Part shown: piece by piece, positions 25,185 to 32,196 of the stretch
Numbering within the stretch: the stretch's first letter is position 1
Layout of the letters: each line of letters opens with the position of its first letter
Assembly (NCBI GenBank): GCA_949289445.1
Contig: CASEOD010000053.1
Span: 1-32,196 of the forward strand
Origin: an uncultured Eubacteriales bacterium
GTDB lineage: Bacteria > Bacillota > Clostridia > Peptostreptococcales > Anaerovoracaceae
Length of the DNA: 32,196 bases
Direction of reading: 5' to 3'
Position numbers and translations under genes: made by a program
Notes under the pieces: model-generated
Database searches by the model: none
Told to the model about the DNA's origin: nothing
What the model saw: the letters and a program-made list of their open reading frames with translations, nothing else

Positions 25185-25198
25185 CTTATATTCTGAAA

Positions 25199-26944
25199 CT
25201 ACCGGTTTATCGGTGCGGTCTGTTCTTTCAGCCATGCAGCTGTGTGCGCGTCAAGCCGCGGGGCGATTTTTCCGTATACTTCCGCATGATAGCGGTTGAG
25301 CCAGTCAAGCTCTTCCTCAGTCATCAGCTGCGGAAGAATCGCATCCCTTTCAAAGGGACACCAGGTAATTGTCTCAAATTTCAGCATGCCTGATGCTTCT
25401 TCAACACAGAGAATTTCATTTTCCAGGCGGATACCGTACCGGTTTTCCAGATAGACGCCGGGTTCATTACTGGTGATCATTCCCGGATAGAAAACCTGCT
25501 GATTTCCCGCTTTCGTACTGATGGTCTGAGGTCCCTCATGAACGCTGAGAAGATGTCCCACGCCGTGGCCGGTACCGTGGTTGTAATCAAGGCCGATGGC
25601 GCGCAGAGGCCGGCGGGCCAGTTCATCCAGCACTGCACCGGAAGTTGCGGCAGGGAAACGGCAGTCTGCCAGAGCGATATGGCAGCGGAGCACCGCTGTG
25701 TAATGCTCTTTCATCTGTTGTGACAGTGGTCCCAGAGCAATGGTTCTGGTGATGTCGGTGGTGCCGTCCTCATACTGACCGCCTGAATCCACCAGCAGAA
25801 AGCCTTCCGGTTTCAGCGTCTTGTTGGTTTCTTCCGTAGGATCGTAATGGATGACTGCGCCGTTTTCCATGTATCCGGAGATGGTGGAAAAACTCAAATC
25901 ATAGCAGCCCTCCTGCTGACGGCGGCACTGCTCCAGATAGTCTGCTGCAGCGATTTCGGAAGTGATTTCCACATTACCCTTTTCTTCTTTGTATTTTGCC
26001 ATAGACTCTTTCAGCCGGCAGATAAACTTTACCATGGCGGCGCCGTCTTTGAGATGGGCATTTTTTGTGCAGGAGATTTCGGTTTCGTTCTTCAGCGCCT
26101 TCATCAATTCTGTCGGATTGCTGCCGGAGATTACTTCCACATCAGGGGGCAGAGAACGAATCAGCGCATAGCTGACAACATCTTCATCCAGCAGAATTCT
26201 GCCGGGAGAGAGGGTTTTCACATCCTCAAAAATCTGAAAGTACGGACGTACATCTTCTCCGGTAAACCCTTCATCCATAACATAGAGAAAAGCGCGGGTC
26301 TGTGTGATCAGGGCAAATGAGAAGAATACTGGTGTATTTGCCACATCGCGCCCCCTCAGGTTAAACAGCCAGGCGATATCTTCCAGCTTTGTGATCAGAT
26401 GATAGTCGGCCTTTTTGTCTTTCATGACGCTGCGCACCCTGGAAAGTTTGGAGGCGGCAGTTTCTCCTGTTACGTCTGCGGGCAGCGGGTAGATGGAGGT
26501 CGGTCTGACAGCCGGCCGATCAAGCCATATGTCCCCGGCCAGATCCATGTCGCAGCGGATACGGGCAATTTTTTCAAAGTCGCAGCCCAGGCGGTAATCT
26601 ATGACTCTTCCGTCAAATCCGATGGTCTGATCCTGTGACAGATGTTCTTTCAGATATTCCGTTATCGTTGGAACGCCCGGTTCGCCCATTTTCATCAGAC
26701 CGATTCCCGAGTCTGTCAGTTGAGAGGCTGCCTGCAGAAAATATCTGCCGTCGGTCCAGAGGTAAGCCTCTGTCTGAGTAATTACCAGGGTGCCGGCAGA
26801 GCCGGTGAAGCCGGAGATATATTTCCTGCACTTGAAATAATCGTTCACATATTCCGAACCGTGAAAGTCGGTGGTCGGAATGATATAGGCGTCGATCCGA
26901 TGCTTCTGCATCAGATTTCGCAGACTGGTTAACTGTTCTCGCAT
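25199..26944 (-). CDS. Xaa-Pro aminopeptidase, M24B
   Basis: Releases N-terminal residues next to proline. At 581 residues it has the three-domain layout of the long M24B enzymes: two creatinase-like N-terminal domains (about 1-135 and 136-310; starts MREQLTSLRNLMQKHRIDAY) and the pita-bread catalytic domain (about 315-550). Metal ligands are the two Asp in LVDSGGQYEDGTTDITRT (near 385-400), His in HGVGHLLSVHEGP (near 460), Glu in NEPGVYL and Glu in IRLENEILCVEE. No signal peptide is seen. It is last in the minus-strand operon, 26 bp after the Gx transporter gene, with GGAAGGG before the ATG. It completes a set of three peptidases in the window. Confidence 0.95.
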   Translation of the reverse strand: MREQLTSLRNLMQKHRIDAYIIPTTDFHGSEYVNDYFKCRKYISGFTGSAGTLVITQTEAYLWTDGRYFLQAASQLTDSGIGLMKMGEPGVPTITEYLKEHLSQDQTIGFDGRVIDYRLGCDFEKIARIRCDMDLAGDIWLDRPAVRPTSIYPLPADVTGETAASKLSRVRSVMKDKKADYHLITKLEDIAWLFNLRGRDVANTPVFFSFALITQTRAFLYVMDEGFTGEDVRPYFQIFEDVKTLSPGRILLDEDVVSYALIRSLPPDVEVISGSNPTELMKALKNETEISCTKNAHLKDGAAMVKFICRLKESMAKYKEEKGNVEITSEIAAADYLEQCRRQQEGCYDLSFSTISGYMENGAVIHYDPTEETNKTLKPEGFLLVDSGGQYEDGTTDITRTIALGPLSQQMKEHYTAVLRCHIALADCRFPAATSGAVLDELARRPLRAIGLDYNHGTGHGVGHLLSVHEGPQTISTKAGNQQVFYPGMITSNEPGVYLENRYGIRLENEILCVEEASGMLKFETITWCPFERDAILPQLMTEEELDWLNRYHAEVYGKIAPRLDAHTAAWLKEQTAPINR

Positions 26945-26970
26945 AATATCCCTTCCTTTATATATAAATT

Positions 26971-27495
26971 TTATCTGAATAAGCTTTTCGGAATTTTACC
27001 GTCAATGATATAGGCGGTGATTCCGATGAGAATCCCTGTACCGATTCCGCTGAACATGAGAATGGGAAAATACAGGAACATTCGCAGATTGGACACAATG
27101 GCAGAAGCCATCAGCAGCTGTCCCATGTTATGTGCCGCGCCTCCTGCCATACTGACACCTGTCATGCTGAAGAGACCTGTCTTTTTCAGACACCACATGA
27201 CAAACAGACTGAGCAGACCGCCGGCCAGAGAATATAACATTCCGAACACACCGCTGAACAGAAGGCCTGCGACAAAAATTCTGATCAGATTGATAAGCAG
27301 CGCATAGCGGAAATTCATTTCATATAGAGCAATGATGACCACCAGATTGGCAAGACCCAGCTTGACGCCGGGAATTCCGGCATTAAAGGGAATGAGGGCT
27401 TCCACGTAAGAAAAGATCAGCGCAAGACATGCCAGCATGGAAGCCAGAGCAAGCCTTTTGGTCCGCGCTGCGGATCTGCTAGTTTGCGACTGCAT
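26971..27495 (-). CDS. Gx transporter family protein (heptaprenyl diphosphate synthase component I; EetB-like)
   Basis: A membrane protein of 174 residues with about five helices, starting after a basic head (MQSQTSRSAARTKRLALASM). Family motifs are FNAGIPGVKLGLANLVVIIALY, YALLINLIRIFVAGLLFSG and GVSMAGGAAHNMGQLLMA. It is often annotated as heptaprenyl diphosphate synthase component I, but its fold resembles the S-component of ECF transporters. To my knowledge the Listeria electron-transfer protein EetB is of this type. The ATG at 27495 lies inside the preceding gene (17-base overlap), with GGAGG before it, implying coupling. The frame open to 27585 is not used. Confidence 0.85.
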   Translation of the reverse strand: MQSQTSRSAARTKRLALASMLACLALIFSYVEALIPFNAGIPGVKLGLANLVVIIALYEMNFRYALLINLIRIFVAGLLFSGVFGMLYSLAGGLLSLFVMWCLKKTGLFSMTGVSMAGGAAHNMGQLLMASAIVSNLRMFLYFPILMFSGIGTGILIGITAYIIDGKIPKSLFR

Positions 27496-27847
27496 CGATA
27501 TCCTCCTCTCCGCCGATGATTTCCACCATGACCTTGTTGGGCAGGCAGACAATACTCTGATTTGCCCGGCTGATCCTGCCGTCATTGACGCAGATCTGAT
27601 TGTGACAGTCAGAATAAGACATTTGCACCGAGCCGTCTTTTATGGTAATCTTATTGAGATGATTGTTCTGTCTGATTTCTATAACCTGATCGTGAGACAG
27701 ACTGTAGGTGCCGTAAAGTTCACCATCTACAGTGACAACGGCTTTGGCGCCGCTGCCTCCGGAGAAGGACCAGTAGGACAGGGCTGTGCTCACAATGAGA
27801 AGTACTGCCAGAAGAACAATATCAGCTTTTTTTATTATTTTGAACAT
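27479..27847 (-). CDS. NusG domain II-containing membrane-anchored protein (EetA-like)
   Basis: A 122-residue protein with one N-terminal membrane anchor (KADIVLLAVLLIVSTALSYW, about 6-28) and an external NusG-domain-II module (about 35-115). It carries the conserved cysteine pattern SDCHNQICVNDG and IVCLPNKVMVEI. It is not related to transcription factor NusG in role. Members sit beside Gx transporters and FMN-related genes; the Listeria EetA protein is of this type as I recall. GTG 27853 is two codons upstream, but GGAG spacing favours ATG 27847. It is the first gene of the minus-strand operon, and its start is only 21 bp from that of apbE. Confidence 0.85.
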   Translation of the reverse strand: MFKIIKKADIVLLAVLLIVSTALSYWSFSGGSGAKAVVTVDGELYGTYSLSHDQVIEIRQNNHLNKITIKDGSVQMSYSDCHNQICVNDGRISRANQSIVCLPNKVMVEIIGGEEDIDAVAN

Positions 27848-27868
27848 AAACACTCCGAGGTATTGTAT

Positions 27869-28888
27869 ATGAAAAAATTCTTATCAACGGCGGTCATAGT
27901 TTCCATGACCCTGACACTTATTATAACACAGACAGGCTGTGCGGGGAAGGCAGAACCTGTTTCCAGGACCAGCTATTATATGGACACTATGTGCCAGATA
28001 GACATCTACGACATGGAGGACATGAGTGAAGAAAAAGCAGCATCGGCTATTGACGATGCGTTCGCTCTCTGTGCGGAATATGAAGCGCTTCTCAGCGCAA
28101 CCAAAGAGGGAAGTGATATTTATCGCATCAATCACGCTGACGGAAAGCCTGTAGAGTGCGATCCCAGAACGGTGGAGGTGATAGAAAAGGGGCTTTACTA
28201 CGGAAAGGTTTCCGGAGGAAAGTTCGACATCACCATCGGACGGGCAGCAGCTTTATGGGATTTTCATGAGGCGGATCCTCAGGTTCCTTCTAAAGAGGCA
28301 GTAAAAGAGGCCATGAAAGGCGTAGGCTATGAAAATGTCAGCATTGAGGGAAACACTGTCACTCTGGGAAATGCCGATATGGAACTGACTTTAGGCGGCA
28401 TCGGCAAAGGCTATGTGGGAGACAGAGCCGCAGAAAAACTGGAAGCCGAAGGCGTTACCAGTGCAGTCGTGAATTTTGGCGGAAACATTATCGTTATCGG
28501 AGATAAAGCCGGCGAAGACTTTAAGATCGGAGTGGAGAAGCCCTTTACTGAGACCGGAGAAATTGTGGGCTATGTGACGGTTCGGGATGCCACCGTGGTC
28601 ACTTCCGGTATCTATGAGAGAGGTTTTGAAAAGGACGGACACTATTACCATCATATACTGGATGTAGAGACAGGCTGGCCGTGTGATACGGATGTGGCTT
28701 CAGTATCACTGATTGGAGAAAAAAATACTTCGGCGGACTGTGATGCCATGTCCACCATCTGCCTGCTGCTGGGGGTTGAAGACGGTGTAAAATTCATTGA
28801 ATCTGTGGAAGGAGTGGAAGCCGTTTTCGTGGACAGAGACGGTAATCTGACAAAGACCGGCGGACTTACTTCTTTTGTGGAAGAGTAA
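27869..28888 (+). CDS. apbE: FAD:protein FMN transferase (ApbE), lipoprotein
   Basis: Attaches FMN from FAD to threonine residues of secreted or membrane flavoproteins such as Rnf, Nqr or FMN-binding reductases. It has 340 residues. The N-terminus is a lipoprotein signal (MKKFLSTAVIVSMTLTLIIT, then QTGCAG with the lipidated Cys at about 24), so it acts outside the membrane. ApbE motifs are SYYMDTMCQIDIY, LGGIGKGYVGD (about 175-184), VVNFGGNI and YYHHILDVETGWP with a late NTSADCDAMSTICLLLG (magnesium site). The frame extends upstream to 27437, but that is inside the opposite genes. Only a weak GAGG site precedes the ATG. No target flavoprotein is in the window. Confidence 0.93.
   Translation: MKKFLSTAVIVSMTLTLIITQTGCAGKAEPVSRTSYYMDTMCQIDIYDMEDMSEEKAASAIDDAFALCAEYEALLSATKEGSDIYRINHADGKPVECDPRTVEVIEKGLYYGKVSGGKFDITIGRAAALWDFHEADPQVPSKEAVKEAMKGVGYENVSIEGNTVTLGNADMELTLGGIGKGYVGDRAAEKLEAEGVTSAVVNFGGNIIVIGDKAGEDFKIGVEKPFTETGEIVGYVTVRDATVVTSGIYERGFEKDGHYYHHILDVETGWPCDTDVASVSLIGEKNTSADCDAMSTICLLLGVEDGVKFIESVEGVEAVFVDRDGNLTKTGGLTSFVEE
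27920..27928 (-). promoter_or_regulatory. Possible promoter of the NusG-II/Gx/M24 operon, inside apbE
   Basis: On the minus strand TGTTATAAT, an extended -10, lies about 70 bases before the NusG-II start codon and within the first 20 codons of apbE. The -35 is poor. The 21-bp gap between the two start codons cannot hold a promoter, so one inside the opposite gene is required. Confidence 0.35.
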
Positions 28889-28896
28889 AACCAATA

Positions 28897-28925
28897 TGGA
28901 CAGAAAGTACAGCAGCTGTTATACT
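28897..28925 (+). promoter_or_regulatory. Promoter of radA
   Basis: TGGACA (28897-28902), 17 bp, TATACT (28920-28925), in the 84-bp gap after apbE. Confidence 0.55.
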
Positions 28926-28972
28926 GATAGAAAAGAACGAATGTTTGTTTAGAGGAAGAGAGTCAGGTGATT

Positions 28973-30352
28973 ATGGCGAAGAAGGGAAAGACAGTGTTTG
29001 TCTGTCAGGAATGCGGCTATGAGAGCAGCAAGTGGATAGGACAGTGCATCTGCGGCGCCTGGAACTCCATGGTGGAGGAGAAGGTCATGCCGGCAGCGGA
29101 AGATGACAGCAGAAGGAGAACTTCTGCCGGCGCAAAGCCGGCCAGACTGAAAGACATAGAAGGAAGCGGAGACTATATCAGAATCGATACGGGCATCGGC
29201 GAGCTGAACAGGGTACTGGGCGGCGGGCTGGTGAAAGGATCGCTGACGCTGATTTCGGGAGAGCCGGGAATCGGAAAGTCCACCATGATTATTCAGGCGG
29301 CGGCTAATCTGGCCCGGACACTGGGGACGGTACTCTATGTTTCCGGAGAGGAATCGGAGGCGCAGATTAAGATGAGGGCCGACAGAGTATGCGGCCGGCT
29401 CAGTGACAGTCTGTACATTCTGTCGGAAACCAATATGGAGAATATCGAGCAGGTATGCGAAACTCTGAACCCGGAGTTTTTAATCATAGATTCCATTCAG
29501 ACCATGTATACCCTGACGCTGGACTCTGCTCCCGGCAGTGTATCTCAGGTCAGGGATGTGGGGAACCGGCTGATGAAACTGGGGAAAACGGGAAATATTC
29601 CGGTGTTCATCGTTGCCCATGTGACAAAGAACGGAGAACTGGCGGGACCGAAGATTGTGGAACATCTGGTGGACTGCGTGCTGAACTTTACGGGAGAGCG
29701 GGATCACGATCTGAGGATTCTGCGGGTTTTTAAAAACAGATTCGGCACCACCAGCGAAATCGGAGCCTTTCAGATGGAGGAAGGCGGTCTTAAAGAGATC
29801 CGGAATCTGTCTGCCACTTTTCTGGAGTCCACTGCGGTGCAGACGGAGGGCTCTGTCACCACTGCAGTCTATGAAGGCAGCAGACCTGTTCTTTTTGAAG
29901 TGCAGGCACTGACGGCTCCTGCCAATGTGGGCTTTGCAAGAAGAACTGCGGTGGGCATTGATCATCAGCGCCTGAACATGATTCTGGCGGTTCTGGAAAA
30001 GAAGGCGGGCATGACTATGATCAATCAGGATGTCTATGTCAACGTGGTAGGAGGAATGCGGCCTGACAGCACTTCTGTGGATCTGGCCGCGGCTCTGGCG
30101 GTATATTCCTCCATGCGCGGGATTGTCTGCCCTAAAAGAACTCTGGCTATCGGAGAAGTCGGGCTGACCGGAGAACTTCGATCAGTGCAGCATGCGGAAA
30201 AAATTGTCTCAGAAGCTGTCCGCATGGGCTATGAACAGATTATTCTGCCGAAGAAAAATGCGGACCGTATCGGTACAGACAAGGTGGAGGGCTGCATTCT
30301 GGCAGGCGCGGAAAATATCTATGATGCCATTGACGCTTTTCGCGGAGAATAG
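28973..30352 (+). CDS. radA: DNA repair protein RadA (Sms)
   Basis: A RecA-like, DnaB-type hexameric motor that helps branch migration in recombinational repair. It has 459 residues: an N-terminal zinc finger, an ATPase with Walker A SGEPGIGKST (about 95-104), the RadA-specific KNRFG (254-258), and a C-terminal Lon-protease-like domain (RPDSTSVDLAAALAVYSS). Oddity: the zinc finger reads Cys11-x2-Cys14 then Cys25-x-Cys27 (WIGQCICGAW), whereas RadA normally has C-x2-C twice, so one residue is missing. The rest is intact. GTG 28967 is an alternative start with better spacing to AGAGGAAGAG (28951-28960); ATG 28973 matches the usual MAK start. Confidence 0.96.
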   Translation: MAKKGKTVFVCQECGYESSKWIGQCICGAWNSMVEEKVMPAAEDDSRRRTSAGAKPARLKDIEGSGDYIRIDTGIGELNRVLGGGLVKGSLTLISGEPGIGKSTMIIQAAANLARTLGTVLYVSGEESEAQIKMRADRVCGRLSDSLYILSETNMENIEQVCETLNPEFLIIDSIQTMYTLTLDSAPGSVSQVRDVGNRLMKLGKTGNIPVFIVAHVTKNGELAGPKIVEHLVDCVLNFTGERDHDLRILRVFKNRFGTTSEIGAFQMEEGGLKEIRNLSATFLESTAVQTEGSVTTAVYEGSRPVLFEVQALTAPANVGFARRTAVGIDHQRLNMILAVLEKKAGMTMINQDVYVNVVGGMRPDSTSVDLAAALAVYSSMRGIVCPKRTLAIGEVGLTGELRSVQHAEKIVSEAVRMGYEQIILPKKNADRIGTDKVEGCILAGAENIYDAIDAFRGE

Positions 30353-30356
30353 ATAG

Positions 30357-30407
30357 AAGGAGTTACTCTCTATGGAGGAATACCGTCCATGGAAAGTGAC
30401 TCCTTTT
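30357..30407 (+). terminator. Terminator after radA
   Basis: A long imperfect hairpin: AAGGAGTTACT with AGTGACTCCTT on the outside and CTATGGA with TCCATGG inside, ending in TTTT. Confidence 0.75.
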
Positions 30408-30717
30408 GCTTCTTAAGATTCATTGTGACCGGAAAGTGCCGAGTCCTTGTCAGAAAACAGGTAGTTTTCCGTTAAAGACTATTCAGCCGGCTGCTCCTGC
30501 CACTGTTTTGTCGTTTCCATCACTGCCAAAGGGACGGCTTATCACGTTAGGGATAAGGATACTGCATATCCGTTATATTTTTCATAAGGTAACGCTTTTG
30601 GTAAAAAAGTTTTCCCGCAGCCTTTAACATAATCCGTATTTGTGATTCCGGACTTTTTATTCAGTTGTAATACCGGGATCACTTTAGATTGTGGCCTTTC
30701 ACATGATTTTGTCTGCC
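30408..30717. other. Non-coding stretch, about 310 bp, no gene seen
   Basis: No credible frame, RNA gene or insertion sequence is seen between the radA terminator and the next promoter. Small inverted repeats occur (CTTATC and GATAAG near 30538-30560). It is more A/T-rich than the flanking genes and precedes a gene that looks acquired, so it may be a junction remnant. Confidence 0.4.
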
Positions 30718-30746
30718 TTGAAACTCTACGAAAATTCGTATATAAT
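30718..30746 (+). promoter_or_regulatory. Promoter of the dual-HTH regulator with palindromic operator
   Basis: TTGAAA (30718-30723), 17 bp, TATAAT (30741-30746). TACGAA-AA-TTCGTA (30727-30740), a perfect 6-bp inverted repeat, fills the spacer and abuts the -10, suggesting self-repression. Confidence 0.7.
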
Positions 30747-30787
30747 AGACTGGTAACAGAAGTGATTGATATAATGGGAGGTGTGAA

Positions 30788-31990
30788 ATGAAAGGGTATT
30801 TGTCGATTCGGGATGCGGCGAAAAAATGGGGTGTATCTGGGCGCCGGATTAACCAGTATTGTTCTGAAGGGCGTATCCACGGCGCGGAGCGGTTCGGCGG
30901 TTCCTGGGCCATTCCCGCTGATGCAGAAAAACCCGGAGATCCCCGTAAACAGAAAAAGCAGACCGCACCTCCAAAATCAAATAAAAGGCAGGGGCTGTTT
31001 CCCGGCTTTATGCCTCTGATGAACACGCCCTTTGAACCGGGGCACTGTACACAAACCATTGAGAAAATGGAAGCAGGTCCGAAAAAGGATATTGCTCTGG
31101 CAGAATACCACTATTTCAGCGGGCAGGCAGAAAAGGCCATGCAGGAAACGGAAGTCTATCTTACGGCAGAAGATGCAGGAATCCGTCTTTCTGCCTGCTG
31201 GATTTTTGCTTATTCCTGTCTGACCATGGGGCGCATCGACCACGCACGGCGCGCTTTGCAGGAAATCCAAAGCATGTTGGAAGATGGCGGGAAAACTGCC
31301 TCTCCGCTTCGTGCCATGGAAGCCTTTGTGGCTTTTGCCGCAGCGGTGCTGCTGCATCTGCCTCTGCCGGAGAAAATGCCGCCAACAGAGGCATTCCTGC
31401 CGCTGCTGCCGCCCGGTGTGCGGGCCTTTGCACTGTATGTGCAGGCCCACTATCTTTATCTGAAAGAAGAATATGCCCACAGCGCCGGGATTGTGGAGGC
31501 CACCCTTGCCATGGGCGCATCTGCTTATCCTGTCTCTGCTATTTATCTGCATCTGGTGGCAGTAATGGACTATATGGGCATGAAGCTGACAGATCGGGCC
31601 CGTACTCATCTGCTGGCGGCGTGGGATATGGCCCGGCCGGACGACCTGATCGAAGGCTTCGGGGAACATCATGGGCTTTTGGGAGGAATGCTGGAGGCGA
31701 CGGTTAAACCGGAATGGCCGGAGGAGTTCAAAAGAATTATCGACATCACCTATCGTTTCTCTTCCGGCTGGCGTAGAGTTCATAACCCTATTACCGGACA
31801 TGATGTGGCAGACGATCTGACCACCACCGAGTTTGCAATCGCCATGCTGGCTGCCCGCAGCTGGACGACGCAGGAAATTGCGGAATACCTGAATATTTCG
31901 GCAAATACGGTTAAAAGTCATGTTTCGGAAGTCATGCGTAAACTGGGAATCAAGAACCGAAAAGACTTAAAAAAACATATGCTCCAATAG
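30788..31990 (+). CDS. Two-headed transcriptional regulator: excisionase-like HTH plus LuxR-type HTH
   Basis: A 400-residue cytoplasmic protein. Residues about 1-52 are a MerR/excisionase-like winged helix (LSIRDAAKKWGVSGRRINQY, then GAERFGGSWAIPADAEKP). Residues about 95-330 are alpha-helical and resemble TPR-like repeats (AEYHYFSGQAEKAMQETEVY; CLTMGRIDHARRALQEIQSM). Residues about 343-400 are a LuxR/GerE helix-turn-helix (LTTTEFAIAMLAARSWTTQE, then IAEYLNISANTVKSHVSEVM). Two unlike DNA-binding domains in one chain could bridge two sites. GGGAGG lies before the ATG. The middle of the gene is richer in G+C than its neighbours, hinting at transfer. The regulated genes are probably beyond the right edge. 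Confidence 0.85.
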   Translation: MKGYLSIRDAAKKWGVSGRRINQYCSEGRIHGAERFGGSWAIPADAEKPGDPRKQKKQTAPPKSNKRQGLFPGFMPLMNTPFEPGHCTQTIEKMEAGPKKDIALAEYHYFSGQAEKAMQETEVYLTAEDAGIRLSACWIFAYSCLTMGRIDHARRALQEIQSMLEDGGKTASPLRAMEAFVAFAAAVLLHLPLPEKMPPTEAFLPLLPPGVRAFALYVQAHYLYLKEEYAHSAGIVEATLAMGASAYPVSAIYLHLVAVMDYMGMKLTDRARTHLLAAWDMARPDDLIEGFGEHHGLLGGMLEATVKPEWPEEFKRIIDITYRFSSGWRRVHNPITGHDVADDLTTTEFAIAMLAARSWTTQEIAEYLNISANTVKSHVSEVMRKLGIKNRKDLKKHMLQ

Positions 31991-32020
31991 AGAAATTATC
32001 TGCCGGAGTCCCTGCATGGG

Positions 32021-32069
32021 TCACCCGTTTTGGGTGCCGGAACGGGTGATGGTCAAGGCTGTTTTTTTT
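32021..32069 (+). terminator. Hairpin after the regulator gene, possible terminator
   Basis: A perfect 9-bp stem TCACCCGTT (32021-32029) with AACGGGTGA (32041-32049). A run of eight T starts 12 bases later, so it is not a standard terminator; another fold may place the stem next to the T-run. Confidence 0.45.
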
Positions 32070-32124
32070 CGGTATAATATGACTGTGTTATTTTTCAATT
32101 AAAAGATGAAGACGGAAAGACAGA

Positions 32125-32196
32125 ATGAATTTTTACGAAAAAGGTCTTGACAAAAGAGATTTACCGCTCATAATCAGACAGACAGACAGACAGACA
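32125..32196 (+). CDS. Possible start of an open frame entering the CAGA repeat (partial, uncertain)
   Basis: An ATG at 32125 with a weak GGAAAG upstream opens a 24-codon frame to the window edge, starting MNFYEKGLDKRDLPLIIR and ending in Q-T-D-R repeats coded by CAGA units. A TATAAT (32073-32078) lies 47 bases upstream. It is too short to be sure it is a gene. Confidence 0.25.
   Translation, partial: MNFYEKGLDKRDLPLIIRQTDRQT
32147..32174 (+). promoter_or_regulatory. Promoter-like sequence next to the tetranucleotide repeat
   Basis: TTGACA (32147-32152), 16 bp, CATAAT (32169-32174). The CAGA repeat begins at the next base, so the repeat would occupy the start of any transcript. Confidence 0.45.
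32175..32196. repeat. CAGA tetranucleotide repeat at the right edge
   Basis: Five and a half perfect copies of CAGA run to the last base of the window; the full length is unknown. Confidence 0.9.

Noticed and set aside
30542..30880. 112-codon minus-strand open frame in the gap before the regulator
   Set aside because: It crosses the consensus promoter and the start of the regulator gene and shows no known motifs or ribosome site.
30977..31921. 314-codon minus-strand open frame over the dual-HTH regulator
   Set aside because: The plus-strand frame has two recognisable DNA-binding domains, a promoter and a ribosome site; the minus frame has none of these.

Overview
The window looks like chromosomal DNA from an anaerobic, low-to-mid GC Bacillota of class Clostridia, probably a gut-type species that ferments peptides and amino acids. 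The reasons are consensus sigma-A promoters (TTGACA/TATAAT with 17-bp spacers), strong GGAGG ribosome sites, an HrcA/CIRCE-controlled hsp20, tandem YitT proteins, an iron-sulfur serine dehydratase, an asparaginase, an aspartate racemase and three separate peptidases. No phage, CRISPR array, tRNA or rRNA was seen.

Layout, left to right. Positions 1-135 hold the start of an insertion sequence (transposase OrfA N-terminus, minus strand) lying just after an L-asparaginase gene (minus). Next come purine nucleoside phosphorylase DeoD, a 1186-residue double acyl-CoA synthetase, and a greA-lysS pair in which lysyl-tRNA synthetase carries an extra C-terminal tRNA-binding domain. A methyltransferase with an operator-like promoter and a CIRCE-controlled small heat-shock protein follow. 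A non-coding stretch (10268-10657) between convergent genes holds four copies of a 39-bp unit arranged two against two. Then come aspartate/glutamate racemase (minus), an EamA permease, an M18 aminopeptidase, a second EamA permease, serine dehydratase, two YitT genes (the second frameshifted) and peptidase T.

From 19741 to 25095 is a divergent locus: a LysR regulator and a LysO-like exporter on the minus strand, and an AspT-like exchanger, a TIM-barrel isomerase and a glycerol-dehydrogenase-like enzyme on the plus strand. Matching 12-bp elements lie at both divergent promoters. From 25199 to 28888 a minus-strand operon (NusG-domain-II protein, Gx transporter, Xaa-Pro aminopeptidase) diverges from an ApbE lipoprotein with only 21 bp between start codons. 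The first two, with ApbE, resemble part of the flavin-based extracellular electron transfer locus. RadA follows, with an odd zinc finger. After an apparently non-coding stretch comes a regulator with two different DNA-binding domains. The window ends inside a CAGA tetranucleotide repeat just downstream of a promoter-like sequence.

How the genes work together: asparaginase, racemase, serine dehydratase, PepT, M18 and M24 peptidases, two EamA permeases, the LysO-like exporter and the AspT-like exchanger fit an amino-acid and peptide economy. The best candidates for undescribed biology are the 39-bp repeat array, the LysR/LysO//AspT-isomerase-dehydrogenase locus, and the partial electron-transfer module. 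All assignments rest on reading the sequence by eye; no database search was run.
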